Below the pieces are notes generated by a model. The model was not told the origin of the DNA. It searched no databases and worked only from the letters and a program-made list of their open reading frames with translations. 64,000 nt of DNA from Protonemura montana (Eukaryota > Arthropoda > Insecta > Plecoptera > Nemouridae): NCBI GenBank assembly GCA_947568835.1, contig OX387609.1, forward strand, positions 17,629,208 through 17,693,207, read 5' to 3'. The stretch's first letter is position 1. Each line of letters opens with the position of its first letter. Positions 11,713-24,868 of the stretch are shown here, piece by piece. The position numbers and the translations under genes were made by a program.

Positions 11713-14067
11713 TAGTCCTCCCCTATGTCCTGTCCCATGTCCTGCCTTATGTCCTGCCCCATGTCCTGTCCCATGTCCTGCCTCATGTCCTGCCCAATGT
11801 CCTGCCCTATGTCCTGCCCCATGTCCTGCCCCATGTCCTGCCCCATGTCCTGCCCTATGTCCTGCCCCATGTCCTGCCCTATGTCCTGCCCTATGTCCTG
11901 TCCCATGTCCTGCCCCATGTCCTGCCCCATGTCCTGTCCCATGTCATGTGACATGTCCTGCTCCATGTCCTGTTCCATGTCCTGCCCCATGTCCTGCCCC
12001 ATGTCCTGCCCCATGTCCTGCCCCATGTCCTGCCCCATGTCCTGTCCCATGTCCTGCACCATGTCCTGCCCCATGTCCTGCCCCATGTCCTGCTCCATGT
12101 CCTGCTCCATGTCCTGCCCCATGTCCTGCCCCATGTCCCATGTCCTGCCCCATGTCCTGCCCCATGTCCTGTCCCATGTCCTGCCCCATGTCATGCCCCA
12201 TGTCCTGCCCCATGTCCTGCCCCATGTCCCATGTCCTGCCGCATGTCCTGCCCCTTGTCCTGTCCTATTTCCTGCCCCATGTCCTGCCCCATGTCCTGCC
12301 CCGTGTCCTGCCCCATGTCCTGCCCCATGTTCTGCCCCATGTCCTGCCCCATGTCTTGCCCCATGTCCCATGTCCTGCCCCATGTCCTGCCCCATGTCCT
12401 GCCCCATGTCCTTCCCTATGTCCTGTCCCATGTCCTGCCCCATGTCCTGCCCCATGTCCTGCCCCATGTCCTGCTCCATGTCCTTCCCCTGTCCAGTCCC
12501 ATGTCCCATGTCCTGCCCCATGTCCTGCCACATGTCCTGCCCCATGTCCTGCCATATGTCCTGTCCCATGTCCTGCCCCATGTCCTGCCCTATGTCCTGC
12601 CCCATGTCCTGCCCCATGTCCTGCTCCATGTCCTGCCCCATGTCCTGCCCCATGTCCCATGTCTTGCCCCATATCCTGCCCTATGTCCTGCCCCATGTCC
12701 TGCCCCATGTCCTGCCCATGTCCTGTCCCATGTCCTGCCCCATGTCATGCCCCATGTCCTGCCCCATGTCCTGCCCCATGTCCTGCCCCATGTCCCATGT
12801 CCTGCCCCATGTCCTGCCCCATGTCCTGCCCCATGTCCTGCCCTATGTCTTGTCCCATGTCCTGCCCCATGTCCTGCCCCATGTCCTGCCCTATGTCCTG
12901 CCCCATGTCTTGCCCCATGTCCCATGTCCTGCCCCATGTCCTGCCCCATGTCCTGCCCCATGTCCTGCCCTATGTCCTGCCCCATGTCCTGCCCCATGTC
13001 CTGCTCCATGTCCTGCCCCATGTCTTGCCCCATGTCCCATGTCCTGCCTCATGTCCTGCCCCATGTCCTGCCCCATGTCCTGCCCCATGTCCTGCCCCAT
13101 GTCCTGCCCCATGTCCTGCCCTATGTCCTGCCCCATGTCCTGCCCCATGTCCTGCCCTATGTCCTGTCCCATGTCCTGTCCCATGTCATGTCCCATGTCC
13201 TGCTCCATGTCCTGCCCCATGTCCTGCCCCATGTCCTGCCCTATGTCCTGCCCCATGTCCTGCCCCATGTCCTGCTCCATGTCCTGCCCCATGTCCTGCC
13301 CCATGTCCCATGTCATGCCCCATGTCCTGCCCCATGTCCTGCCCCATGTCCTGCCCCATGTCCTGCCCCATGTCCTGCCCTATGTCCTGTCCCATGTCCT
13401 GCCCCTTGTCCTGCCCCATGTCCTGCTCCATGTCCTTTCCCATGTCCCATGTCCTGCCCCATTGCCTGCCCCATGTCCTGCCCCATGTCCTGCCCCATGT
13501 CCTGCCACATGTCCTGCCCCATGTCCTGCCCCATGTCCTGTCCCATTTCCTGCCCCATGTCCTGCCCCATGTCCTGCCCCTAGTCCTGCCCTATGTCCTG
13601 TCCCATGTCCTGTCCCATGTCATGTCCCATGTCCTGCTCCATGTCCTGCCCCATGTCCTGCCCCATGTCCTGCCCTATGTCCTGCCCCATGTCCTGCCCC
13701 ATGTCCTGCTCCATGTCCTGTCCCATGTCCTGCCCCATGTCCTGCCACATGTCCTGCCCCATGTCCTGCCCCATGTCCTGCCCCATGTCCTGCCCCATGT
13801 CCTGCCCTATGTCCTGCCCCATGTTCTGCCCCATGTCCTGCCCTATGTCCTGTCCCATGTCCTGTCCCATGTCATGTCCCATGTCCTGCTCCATGTCCTG
13901 CCCCATGTCCTGCCCCATGTCCTGCCCTATGTCCTGCCCCATGTCCTGCCCCATGTCCTGCTCCATGTCCTGCCCCATGTCCTGCCCCATGTCCCATGTC
14001 ATGCCCCATGTCCTGCCCCATGTCCTGCCCCATGTCCTGCCCCATGTCCTGCCCCATGTCCTGCCCC
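11713..14067. repeat. 2,355-bp HOR block between class B landmarks
   Basis: The block carries class A at 11949 and class C at 13581. Positions 11713-13605 reappear at 19369-21261 (offset 7,656), including the unusual GCCTTATG unit near 11747 and 19403. The right part (13.46-14.07 kb) reappears at 15.94-16.55 kb (offset 2,485). It lacks the 643-base array and has a CCCCATTGCC unit near 13461 that marks the ends of many blocks further right. Confidence 0.88.
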
Positions 14068-16552
14068 TAGTCCTCCCCTATGTCCTGTCCCATGTCCTGC
14101 CCCATGTCCTGCCCCATGTCCTGTCCCATGTCCTGCCTCATGTCCTGCCCAATGTCCTGCCCTATGTCCTGCCCCATGTCCTGCCCCATGTCCTGCCCCA
14201 TGTCCTGCCCTATGTCCTGCCCCATGTCCTGCCCTATGTCCTGCCCTATGTCCTGTCCCATGTCCTGCCCCATGTCCTGCCCCATGTCCTGTCCCATGTC
14301 ATGTGACATGTCCTGCTCCATGTCCTGTTCCATGTCCTGCCCCATGTCCTGCCCCATGTCCTGCCCCATGTCCTGCCCCATGTCCTGCCTCATGTCCTGT
14401 CCCATGTCCTGCACCATGTCCTGCCCCATGTCCTGCCCCATGTCCTGCTCCATGTCCTGCTCCATGTCCTGCCCCATGTCCTGCCCCATGTCCCATGTCC
14501 TGCCCCATGTCCTGCCCCATGTCCTGTCCCATGTCCTGCCCCATGTCATGCCCCATGTCCTGCCCCATGTCCTGCCCCATGTCCCATGTCCTGCCGCATG
14601 TCCTGCCCCTTGTCCTGTCCTATTTCCTGCCCCATGTCCTGCCCCATGTCCTGCCCCGTGTCCTGCCCCATGTTCTGCCCCATGTTCTGCCCCATGTCCT
14701 GCCCCATGTCTTGCCCCATGTCCCATGTCCTGCCCCATGTCCTGCCCCATGTCCTGCCCCATGTCCTTCCCTATGTCCTGTCCCATGTCCTGCCCCATGT
14801 CCTGCCCCATGTCCTGCCCCATGTCCTGCTCCATGTCCTTCCCCTGTCCAGTCCCATGTCCCATGTCCTGCCCCATGTCCTGCCACATGTCCTGCCCCAT
14901 GTCCTGCCATATGTCCTGTCCCATGTCCTGCCCCATGTCCTGCCCTATGTCCTGCCCCATGTCCTGCCCCATGTCCTGCTCCATGTCCTGCCCCATGTCC
15001 TGCCCCATGTCCCATGTCTTGCCCCATATCCTGCCCTATGTCCTGCCCCATGTCCTGCCCCATGTCCTGCCCATGTCCTGTCCCATGTCCTGCCCCATGT
15101 CATGCCCCATGTCCTGCCCCATGTCCTGCCCCATGTCCTATGTCCTGCCCCATGTCCTGCCCCTTGTCCTGTCCCATTTCCTGCCACATGTCCTGCCCTA
15201 TGTCCTGTCCCATGTCCTGCCCCTTGTCCTGCCCCATGTCCTGCTCCATGTCCTGCCCCATGTCCCATGTCCTGCCCCATTTCCTGCCCCATGTCCTGCC
15301 CCATGTCCTGCCCCATGTCCTGCCACATGTCCTGCCCCATGTCCTGCCCCATGTCCTGCCCTATGTCCTGCCCCATGTCCTGCCCCATGTCCTGCCCCAT
15401 GTCCTGCCCATGTCCTGTCCCATGTCCTGCCCCATGTCATGCCCCATGTCCTGCCCCATGTCCTGCCCCATGTCCTATGTCCTGCCCCATGTCCTGCCCC
15501 TTGTCCTGTCCCATTTCCTGCCCCATGTCATGCCCTATGTCCTGTCCCATGTCCTGCCCCTTGTCCTGCCCCTTGTCCTGCTCCATGTCCTGCCCCATGT
15601 CCCATGTCCTGCTCCATGTCCTTCCCCTGTCCAGCCCCATGTCCCATGTCCTGCCCCATGTCCTGCCACATGTCCTGCCCCATGTCCTGCCCCATGTCCT
15701 GCCCCATGTCCTGCCCCATGTCCTGCCCTATGTCCTGCCCCATGTCCTGCCCCATGTCCTGCCCTATGTCCTGTCCCATGTCCTGTCCCATGTCATGTCC
15801 CATGTCCTGCTCCATGTCCTGCCCCATGTCCTGCCCCATGTCCTGCTCTATGTCCTGCCCCATGTCCTGCCCCATGTCCTGCTCCATGTCCTGTCCCATG
15901 TCCTGCCCCATGTCCTGCCCCATTTCCTGTCCCATGTCCTGCCCCATTGCCTGCCCCATGTCCTGCCCCATGTCCTGCCCCATGTCCTGCCACATGTCTT
16001 GCCCCATGTCCTGCCCCATGTCCTGTCCCATTTCCTGCCCCATGTCCTGCCCCATGTCCTGCCCCTAGTCCTGCCCTATGTCCTGTCCCATGTCCTGTCC
16101 CATGTCATGTCCCATGTCCTGCTCCATGTCCTGCCCCATGTCCTGCCCCATGTCCTGCCCTATGTCCTGCCCCATGTCCTGCCCCATGTCCTGCTCCATG
16201 TCCTGTCCCATGTCCTGCCCCATGTCCTGCCACATGTCCTGCCCCATGTCCTGCCCCATGTCCTGCCCCATGTCCTGCCCCATGTCCTGCCCTATGTCCT
16301 GCCCCATGTTCTGCCCCATGTCCTGCCCTATGTCCTGTCCCATGTCCTGTCCCATGTCATGTCCCATGTCCTGCTCCATGTCCTGCCCCATGTCCTGCCC
16401 CATGTCCTGCCCTATGTCCTGCCCCATGTCCTGCCCCATGTCCTGCTCCATGTCCTGCCCCATGTCCTGCCCCATGTCCCATGTCATGCCCCATGTCCTG
16501 CCCCATGTCCTGCCCCATGTCCTGCCCCATGTCCTGCCCCATGTCCTGCCCC
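14068..16552. repeat. 2,485-bp chimeric HOR block
   Basis: From 14068 to about 15930 this block matches 8254 onward at offset 5,814, including class A at 14304 and one 643-type subrepeat with the TCATGCCCTATG variant near 15531. From about 15940 to its end it matches 13.46-14.07 kb at offset 2,485, with the CCCCATTGCC unit and class C at 16066. The change of partner falls near 15930, so the block looks like a recombinant of two neighbouring block types. Confidence 0.85.
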
Positions 16553-19368
16553 TAGTCCTCCCCTATGTCCTGTCCCATGTCCTGCCCCATGTCCTGCCCC
16601 ATGTCCTGTCCCATGTCCTGCCTCATGTCCTGCCCAATGTCCTGCCCTATGTCCTGCCCCATGTCCTGCCCCATGTCCTGCCCCATGTCCTGCCCTATGT
16701 CCTGCCCCATGTCCTGCCCTATGTCCTGCCCTATGTCCTGTCCCATGTCCTGCCCCATGTCCTGCCCCATGTCCTGTCCCATGTCATGTGACATGTCCTG
16801 CTCCATGTCCTGTTCCATGTCCTGCCCCATGTCCTGCCCCATGTCCTGCCCCATGTCCTGCCCCATGTCCTGCCTCATGTCCTGTCCCATGTCCTGCACC
16901 ATGTCCTGCCCCATGTCCTGCCCCATGTCCTGCTCCATGTCCTGCTCCATGTCCTGCCCCATGTCCTGCCCCATGTCCCATGTCCTGCCCCATGTCCTGC
17001 CCCATGTCCTGTCCCATGTCCTGCCCCATGTCATGCCCCATGTCCTGCCCCATGTCCTGCCCCATGTCCCATGTCCTGCCGCATGTCCTGCCCCTTGTCC
17101 TGTCCTATTTCCTGCCCCATGTCCTGCCCCATGTCCTGCCCCGTGTCCTGCCCCATGTTCTGCCCCATGTTCTGCCCCATGTCCTGCCCCATGTCTTGCC
17201 CCATGTCCCATGTCCTGCCCCATGTCCTGCCCCATGTCCTGCCCCATGTCCTTCCCTATGTCCTGTCCCATGTCCTGCCCCATGTCCTGCCCCATGTCCT
17301 GCCCCATGTCCTGCTCCATGTCCTTCCCCTGTCCAGTCCCATGTCCCATGTCCTGCCCCATGTCCTGCCACATGTCCTGCCCCATGTCCTGCCATATGTC
17401 CTGTCCCATGTCCTGCCCCATGTCCTGCCCTATGTCCTGCCCCATGTCCTGCCCCATGTCCTGCTCCATGTCCTGCCCCATGTCCTGCCCCATGTCCCAT
17501 GTCTTGCCCCATATCCTGCCCTATGTCCTGCCCCATGTCCTGCCCCATGTCCTGCCCATGTCCTGTCCCATGTCCTGCCCCATGTCATGCCCCATGTCCT
17601 GCCCCATGTCCTGCCCCATGTCCTATGTCCTGCCCCATGTCCTGCCCCTTGTCCTGTCCCATTTCCTGCCACATGTCCTGCCCTATGTCCTGTCCCATGT
17701 CCTGCCCCTTGTCCTGCCCCATGTCCTGCTCCATGTCCTGCCCCATGTCCCATGTCCTGCCCCATTTCCTGCCCCATGTCCTGCCCCATGTCCTGCCCCA
17801 TGTCCTGCCACATGTCCTGCCCCATGTCCTGCCCCATGTCCTGCCCTATGTCCTGCCCCATGTCCTGCCCCATGTCCTGCCCCATGTCCTGCCCATGTCC
17901 TGTCCCATGTCCTGCCCCATGTCATGCCCCATGTCCTGCCCCATGTCCTGCCCCATGTCCTATGTCCTGCCCCATGTCCTGCCCCTTGTCCTGTCCCATT
18001 TCCTGCCCCATGTCATGCCCTATGTCCTGTCCCATGTCCTGCCCCTTGTCCTGCCCCTTGTCCTGCTCCATGTCCTGCCCCATGTCCCATGTCCTGCTCC
18101 ATGTCCTTCCCCTGTCCAGCCCCATGTCCCATGTCCTGCCCCATGTCCTGCCACATGTCCTGCCCCATGTCCTGCCCCATGTCCTGCCCCATGTCCTGCC
18201 CCATGTCCTGCCCTATGTCCTGCCCCATGTCCTGCCCCATGTCCTGCCCTATGTCCTGTCCCATGTCCTGTCCCATGTCATGTCCCATGTCCTGCTCCAT
18301 GTCCTGCCCCATGTCCTGCCCCATGTCCTGCTCTATGTCCTGCCCCATGTCCTGCCCCATGTCCTGCTCCATGTCCTGTCCCATGTCCTGCCCCATGTCC
18401 TGCCCCATTTCCTGCCCCATGTCCTGCCCCATGTCCTGCCCCATGTCCTGCCACATGTCCTGCCCCATGTCCTGCCCCATGTCCTGCCCTATGTCCTGCC
18501 CCATGTCCTGCCCCATGTCCTGCCCCATGTCCTGCCCATGTCCTGTCCCATGTCCTGCCCCATGTCATGCCCCATGTCCTGCCCCATGTCCTGCCCCATG
18601 TCCTATGTCCTGCCCCATGTCCTGCCCCTTGTCCTGTCCCATTTCCTGCCCCATGTCCTGCCCTATGTCCTGTCCCATGTCCTGCCCCTTGTCCTGCCCC
18701 TTGTCCTGCTCCATGTCCTGCCCCATGTCCCATGTCCTGCTCCATGTCCTTCCCCTGTCCAGCCCCATGTCCCATGTCCTGCCCCATGTCCTGCCACATG
18801 TCCTGCCCCATGTCCTGCCCCATGTCCTGCCCCATGTCCTGCCCCATGTCCTGCCCTATGTCCTGCCCCATGTCCTGCCCCATGTCCTGCCCTATGTCCT
18901 GTCCCATGTCCTGTCCCATGTCATGTCCCATGTCCTGCTCCATGTCCTGCCCCATGTCCTGCCCCATGTCCTGCCCTATGTCCTGCCCCATGTCCTGCCC
19001 CATGTCCTGCTCCATGTCCTGTCCCATGTCCTGCCCCATGTCCTGCCACATGTCCTGCCCCATGTCCTGCCCCATGTCCTGCCCCATGTCCTGCCCCATG
19101 TCCTGCCCTATGTCCTGCCCCATGTTCTGCCCCATGTCCTGCCCTATGTCCTGTCCCATGTCCTGTCCCATGTCATGTCCCATGTCCTGCTCCATGTCCT
19201 GCCCCATGTCCTGCCCCATGTCCTGCCCTATGTCCTGCCCCATGTCCTGCCCCATGTCCTGCTCCATGTCCTGCCCCATGTCCTGCCCCATGTCCCATGT
19301 CATGCCCCATGTCCTGCCCCATGTCCTGCCCCATGTCCTGCCCCATGTCCTGCCCCATGTCCTGCCCC
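16553..19368. repeat. 2,816-bp HOR block with two 643-bp subrepeats
   Basis: The left part matches 14068 onward at offset 2,485; both share a doubled CATGTTCTG unit (near 14673 and 17158) that is single at 8.87 kb. Overall it equals the 8254-11712 block minus one 643-base copy. Class A lies at 16789. The right part continues in register with 10.27-11.7 kb at offset 7,656. Confidence 0.88.
17763..19048. repeat. 643-bp subrepeat array, two copies
   Basis: The copies are 17763-18405 and 18406-19048. The first carries the TCATGCCCTATG variant (near 18016), as do the first copies near 9714 and 15531. The shared variant supports copying of the parent block first, followed by independent gain or loss of internal subrepeats. 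Confidence 0.88.
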
Positions 19369-21261
19369 TAGTCCTCCCCTATGTCCTGTCCCATGTCCTG
19401 CCTTATGTCCTGCCCCATGTCCTGTCCCATGTCCTGCCTCATGTCCTGCCCAATGTCCTGCCCTATGTCCTGCCCCATGTCCTGCCCCATGTCCTGCCCC
19501 ATGTCCTGCCCTATGTCCTGCCCCATGTCCTGCCCTATGTCCTGCCCTATGTCCTGTCCCATGTCCTGCCCCATGTCCTGCCCCATGTCCTGTCCCATGT
19601 CATGTGACATGTCCTGCTCCATGTCCTGTTCCATGTCCTGCCCCATGTCCTGCCCCATGTCCTGCCCCATGTCCTGCCCCATGTCCTGCCCCATGTCCTG
19701 TCCCATGTCCTGCACCATGTCCTGCCCCATGTCCTGCCCCATGTCCTGCTCCATGTCCTGCTCCATGTCCTGCCCCATGTCCTGCCCCATGTCCCATGTC
19801 CTGCCCCATGTCCTGCCCCATGTCCTGTCCCATGTCCTGCCCCATGTCATGCCCCATGTCCTGCCCCATGTCCTGCCCCATGTCCCATGTCCTGCCGCAT
19901 GTCCTGCCCCTTGTCCTGTCCTATTTCCTGCCCCATGTCCTGCCCCATGTCCTGCCCCGTGTCCTGCCCCATGTCCTGCCCCATGTTCTGCCCCATGTCC
20001 TGCCCCATGTCTTGCCCCATGTCCCATGTCCTGCCCCATGTCCTGCCCCATGTCCTGCCCCATGTCCTTCCCTATGTCCTGTCCCATGTCCTGCCCCATG
20101 TCCTGCCCCATGTCCTGCCCCATGTCCTGCTCCATGTCCTTCCCCTGTCCAGTCCCATGTCCCATGTCCTGCCCCATGTCCTGCCACATGTCCTGCCCCA
20201 TGTCCTGCCATATGTCCTGTCCCATGTCCTGCCCCATGTCCTGCCCTATGTCCTGCCCCATGTCCTGCCCCATGTCCTGCTCCATGTCCTGCCCCATGTC
20301 CTGCCCCATGTCCCATGTCTTGCCCCATATCCTGCCCTATGTCCTGCCCCATGTCCTGCCCCATGTCCTGCCCATGTCCTGTCCCATGTCCTGCCCCATG
20401 TCATGCCCCATGTCCTGCCCCATGTCCTGCCCCATGTCCTGCCCCATGTCCCATGTCCTGCCCCATGTCCTGCCCCATGTCCTGCCCCATGTCCTGCCCT
20501 ATGTCTTGTCCCATGTCCTGCCCCATGTCCTGCCCCATGTCCTGCCCTATGTCCTGCCCCATGTCTTGCCCCATGTCCCATGTCCTGCCCCATGTCCTGC
20601 CCCATGTCCTGCCCCATGTCCTGCCCTATGTCCTGCCCCATGTCCTGCCCCATGTCCTGCTCCATGTCCTGCCCCATGTCTTGCCCCATGTCCCATGTCC
20701 TGCCTCATGTCCTGCCCCATGTCCTGCCCCATGTCCTGCCCCATGTCCTGCCCCATGTCCTGCCCCATGTCCTGCCCTATGTCCTGCCCCATGTCCTGCC
20801 CCATGTCCTGCCCTATGTCCTGTCCCATGTCCTGTCCCATGTCATGTCCCATGTCCTGCTCCATGTCCTGCCCCATGTCCTGCCCCATGTCCTGCCCTAT
20901 GTCCTGCCCCATGTCCTGCCCCATGTCCTGCTCCATGTCCTGCCCCATGTCCTGCCCCATGTCCCATGTCATGCCCCATGTCCTGCCCCATGTCCTGCCC
21001 CATGTCCTGCCCCATGTCCTGCCCCATGTCCTGCCCTATGTCCTGTCCCATGTCCTGCCCCTTGTCCTGCCCCATGTCCTGCTCCATGTCCTTTCCCATG
21101 TCCCATGTCCTGCCCCATTGCCTGCCCCATGTCCTGCCCCATGTCCTGCCCCATGTCCTGCCACATGTCCTGCCCCATGTCCTGCCCCATGTCCTGTCCC
21201 ATTTCCTGCCCCATGTCCTGCCCCATGTCCTGCCCCTAGTCCTGCCCTATGTCCTGTCCCA
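19369..21261. repeat. Duplicate of 11713-13605 (offset 7,656)
   Basis: The match runs from the class B landmark at 19369 through class A at 19605 to class C at 21237, then stops about 20 bases later when this copy continues with GCCCC units while the partner has TCATGTCCC. This is the last class A block of the left half; the next is at 45881. It links the left family to the 2.3-kb mosaic that follows. Confidence 0.88.
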
Positions 21262-22566
21262 TGTCCTGCCCCATGTCCTGCCCCATGTCCTGTCCCATGT
21301 CCTGCCTCATGTCCTGCCCCATGTCCTACCCTATGTCCTGCCCCATGTCCTGCCCCATGTCCTGCCCCATGTCCTGCCCTATGTCCTGCCCCATGTCCTG
21401 CCTTATGTCCTGCCCTATGTCCTGTCCCATGTCCTGCCCCATGTCCTGCCCCATGTCCTGTCCCATGTCATGTCCCATGTCCTGCTCCATGTCCTGTTCC
21501 ATGTCCTGCCCCATGTCCTGCCCCATGTCCTGCCCCATGTCCTGCCCCATGTCCTGCCCCATGTCCTGTCTCATGTCCTGCACCATGTCCTGCCCCATGT
21601 CCTGCCCCATTTCCTGCCCCATGTCCTGCTCCATGTCCTGCCCCATGTCCTGCCCCATGTCCTGCCCCATGTCCTGCCCCATGTCCTGTCCCATGTCCTG
21701 CCCCATGTCATGCCCCATGTCCTGCCCCATGTCCTGCCCCATGTCCCATGTCCTGCCTCATGTCCTGCCCCTTGTCCTGTCCTATTTCCTGCCCCATGTC
21801 CTGCCCCATGTCCTGCCCCGTGTCCTGCCCCATGTCCTGCCCCATGTTCTGCCCCATGTCCTGCCCCATGTCCTGCCCCATGTCCTGTCCCATGTCATGT
21901 CCCATGTCCTGCTCCATGTCCTGTTCCATGTCCTGCCCCATGTCCTGCCCAATGTCCTGCCCCATGTCCTGCCCCATGTCCTGCCCCATGTCATGCCCCA
22001 TGTCCTGCCCCATGTCCTGCCCCATGTCCCATGTCCTGTCCCATTTCCTGCCCCATGTCCTGCCCCATGTCCTGCCCCATGTCCTGCCCCATGTCCTGCC
22101 CCATGTCTTGCCCCATGTCCCATGTCCTGCCCCATGTCCTGCCCCATGTCCTGCCCCATGTCCTTCCCTATGTCCTGTCCCATGTCCTGCCCCATGTCCT
22201 GCCCCATGTCCTGCTCCATGTCCTCCCCCTGTCCTGCCCCATGTCCCATGTCCTGCCCCATGTCCTGCCCCATGTCCTGCCCCATGTCCTGCCCTATGTC
22301 TTGTCCCATGTCCTGCCCCATGTCCTGCCCCATGTCCTGCCCTATGTCCTGCCCCATGTCTTGCCCCATGTCCCATGTCCTGCCCCATGTCCTGCCCCAT
22401 GTCCTGCCCCATGTCCTGCCCTATGTCCTGCCCCATGTCCTGCCCCATGTCCTGCTCCATGTCCTGCCCCATGTCTTGCCCCATGTCCCATGTCCTGCCT
22501 CATGTCCTGCCCCATGTCCTGCCCCATGTCCTGCCCCATGTCCTGCCCCATGTCCTGCCCCATGTC
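21249..22566. repeat. 2,302-bp period HOR, first copy
   Basis: This segment matches 23551-24868 at offset 2,302. Both contain CCTACCC and GCCTTATG units and the CCTCCCCCTGTCCTG segment, which replaces the CCTTCCCCTGTCCAG version of the left half. One difference is near 21320: CCCC here, CCCT at the partner position. The following bases, 22567-23550, instead match 20.3-21.2 kb at offset 2,290 (2,302 after one extra 12-base monomer near 23.33 kb). Confidence 0.83.
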
Positions 22567-23550
22567 CTGCTCCATGTCCTGCCCCATGTCCTGCCCCATG
22601 TCCCATGTCTTGCCCCATATCCTGCCCTATGTCCTGCCCCATGTCCTGCCCCATGTCCTGCCCATGTCCTGTCCCATGTCCTGCCCCATGTCATGCCCCA
22701 TGTCCTGCCCCATGTCCTGCCCCATGTCCTGCCCCATGTCCCATGTCCTGCCCCATGTCCTGCCCCATGTCCTGCCCCATGTCCTGCCCTATGTCTTGTC
22801 CCATGTCCTGCCCCATGTCCTGCCCCATGTCCTGCCCTATGTCCTGCCCCATGTCTTGCCCCATGTCCCATGTCCTGCCCCATGTCCTGCCCCATGTCCT
22901 GCCCCATGTCCTGCCCTATGTCCTGCCCCATGTCCTGCCCCATGTCCTGCTCCATGTCCTGCCCCATGTCTTGCCCCATGTCCCATGTCCTGCCTCATGT
23001 CCTGCCCCATGTCCTGCCCCATGTCCTGCCCCATGTCCTGCCCCATGTCCTGCCCCATGTCCTGCCCTATGTCCTGCCCCATGTCCTGCCCCATGTCCTG
23101 CCCTATGTCCTGTCCCATGTCCTGTCCCATGTCATGTCCCATGTCCTGCTCCATGTCCTGCCCCATGTCCTGCCCCATGTCCTGCCCTATGTCCTGCCCC
23201 ATGTCCTGCCCCATGTCCTGCTCCATGTCCTGCCCCATGTCCTGCCCCATGTCCCATGTCATGCCCCATGTCCTGCCCCATGTCCTGCCCCATGTCCTGC
23301 CCCATGTCCTGCCCCATGTCCTGCCCCATGTCCTGCCCTATGTCCTGTCCCATGTCCTGCCCCTTGTCCTGCCCCATGTCCTGCTCCATGTCCTTTCCCA
23401 TGTCCCATGTCCTGCCCCATTGCCTGCCCCATGTCCTGCCCCATGTCCTGCCCCATGTCCTGCCACATGTCCTGCCCCATGTCCTGCCCCATGTCCTGTC
23501 CCATTTCCTGCCCCATGTCCTGCCCCATGTCCTGCCCCTAGTCCTGCCCT

Positions 23551-24868
23551 ATGTCCTGTCCCATGTCCTGCCCCATGTCCTGCCCCATGTCCTGTCCCAT
23601 GTCCTGCCTCATGTCCTGCCCTATGTCCTACCCTATGTCCTGCCCCATGTCCTGCCCCATGTCCTGCCCCATGTCCTGCCCTATGTCCTGCCCCATGTCC
23701 TGCCTTATGTCCTGCCCTATGTCCTGTCCCATGTCCTGCCCCATGTCCTGCCCCATGTCCTGTCCCATGTCATGTCCCATGTCCTGCTCCATGTCCTGTT
23801 CCATGTCCTGCCCCATGTCCTGCCCCATGTCCTGCCCCATGTCCTGCCCCATGTCCTGCCCCATGTCCTGTCTCATGTCCTGCACCATGTCCTGCCCCAT
23901 GTCCTGCCCCATTTCCTGCCCCATGTCCTGCTCCATGTCCTGCCCCATGTCCTGCCCCATGTCCTGCCCCATGTCCTGCCCCATGTCCTGTCCCATGTCC
24001 TGCCCCATGTCATGCCCCATGTCCTGCCCCATGTCCTGCCCCATGTCCCATGTCCTGCCTCATGTCCTGCCCCTTGTCCTGTCCTATTTCCTGCCCCATG
24101 TCCTGCCCCATGTCCTGCCCCGTGTCCTGCCCCATGTCCTGCCCCATGTTCTGCCCCATGTCCTGCCCCATGTCCTGCCCCATGTCCTGTCCCATGTCAT
24201 GTCCCATGTCCTGCTCCATGTCCTGTTCCATGTCCTGCCCCATGTCCTGCCCAATGTCCTGCCCCATGTCCTGCCCCATGTCCTGCCCCATGTCATGCCC
24301 CATGTCCTGCCCCATGTCCTGCCCCATGTCCCATGTCCTGTCCCATTTCCTGCCCCATGTCCTGCCCCATGTCCTGCCCCATGTCCTGCCCCATGTCCTG
24401 CCCCATGTCTTGCCCCATGTCCCATGTCCTGCCCCATGTCCTGCCCCATGTCCTGCCCCATGTCCTTCCCTATGTCCTGTCCCATGTCCTGCCCCATGTC
24501 CTGCCCCATGTCCTGCTCCATGTCCTCCCCCTGTCCTGCCCCATGTCCCATGTCCTGCCCCATGTCCTGCCCCATGTCCTGCCCCATGTCCTGCCCTATG
24601 TCTTGTCCCATGTCCTGCCCCATGTCCTGCCCCATGTCCTGCCCTATGTCCTGCCCCATGTCTTGCCCCATGTCCCATGTCCTGCCCCATGTCCTGCCCC
24701 ATGTCCTGCCCCATGTCCTGCCCTATGTCCTGCCCCATGTCCTGCCCCATGTCCTGCTCCATGTCCTGCCCCATGTCTTGCCCCATGTCCCATGTCCTGC
24801 CTCATGTCCTGCCCCATGTCCTGCCCCATGTCCTGCCCCATGTCCTGCCCCATGTCCTGCCCCATGTC
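23551..24868. repeat. 2,302-bp period HOR, second copy
   Basis: This is the partner of 21249-22566. It starts just after the class C landmark at 23539. The remainder up to 25345 matches 22.84-23.5 kb with an offset of 1,807 and then 1,795 bases, so the 20-25 kb region is a mosaic of overlapping offsets and not one clean tandem series. Confidence 0.82.

Noticed and set aside
3827..16555. A 4,242-codon open frame on the + strand (MSCP/HVLP/CPAP repeats), and similar giant frames at 16565-25336, 36340-47505 and 45657-55304
   Set aside because: The consensus monomer has no stop codon in any frame and contains ATG, so long frames arise automatically. The predicted chain switches among three unrelated repeat peptides wherever a 7- or 11-base unit occurs, ends at random landmark variants, and overlaps equally open frames. 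There is no domain, signal peptide or conserved reading frame.
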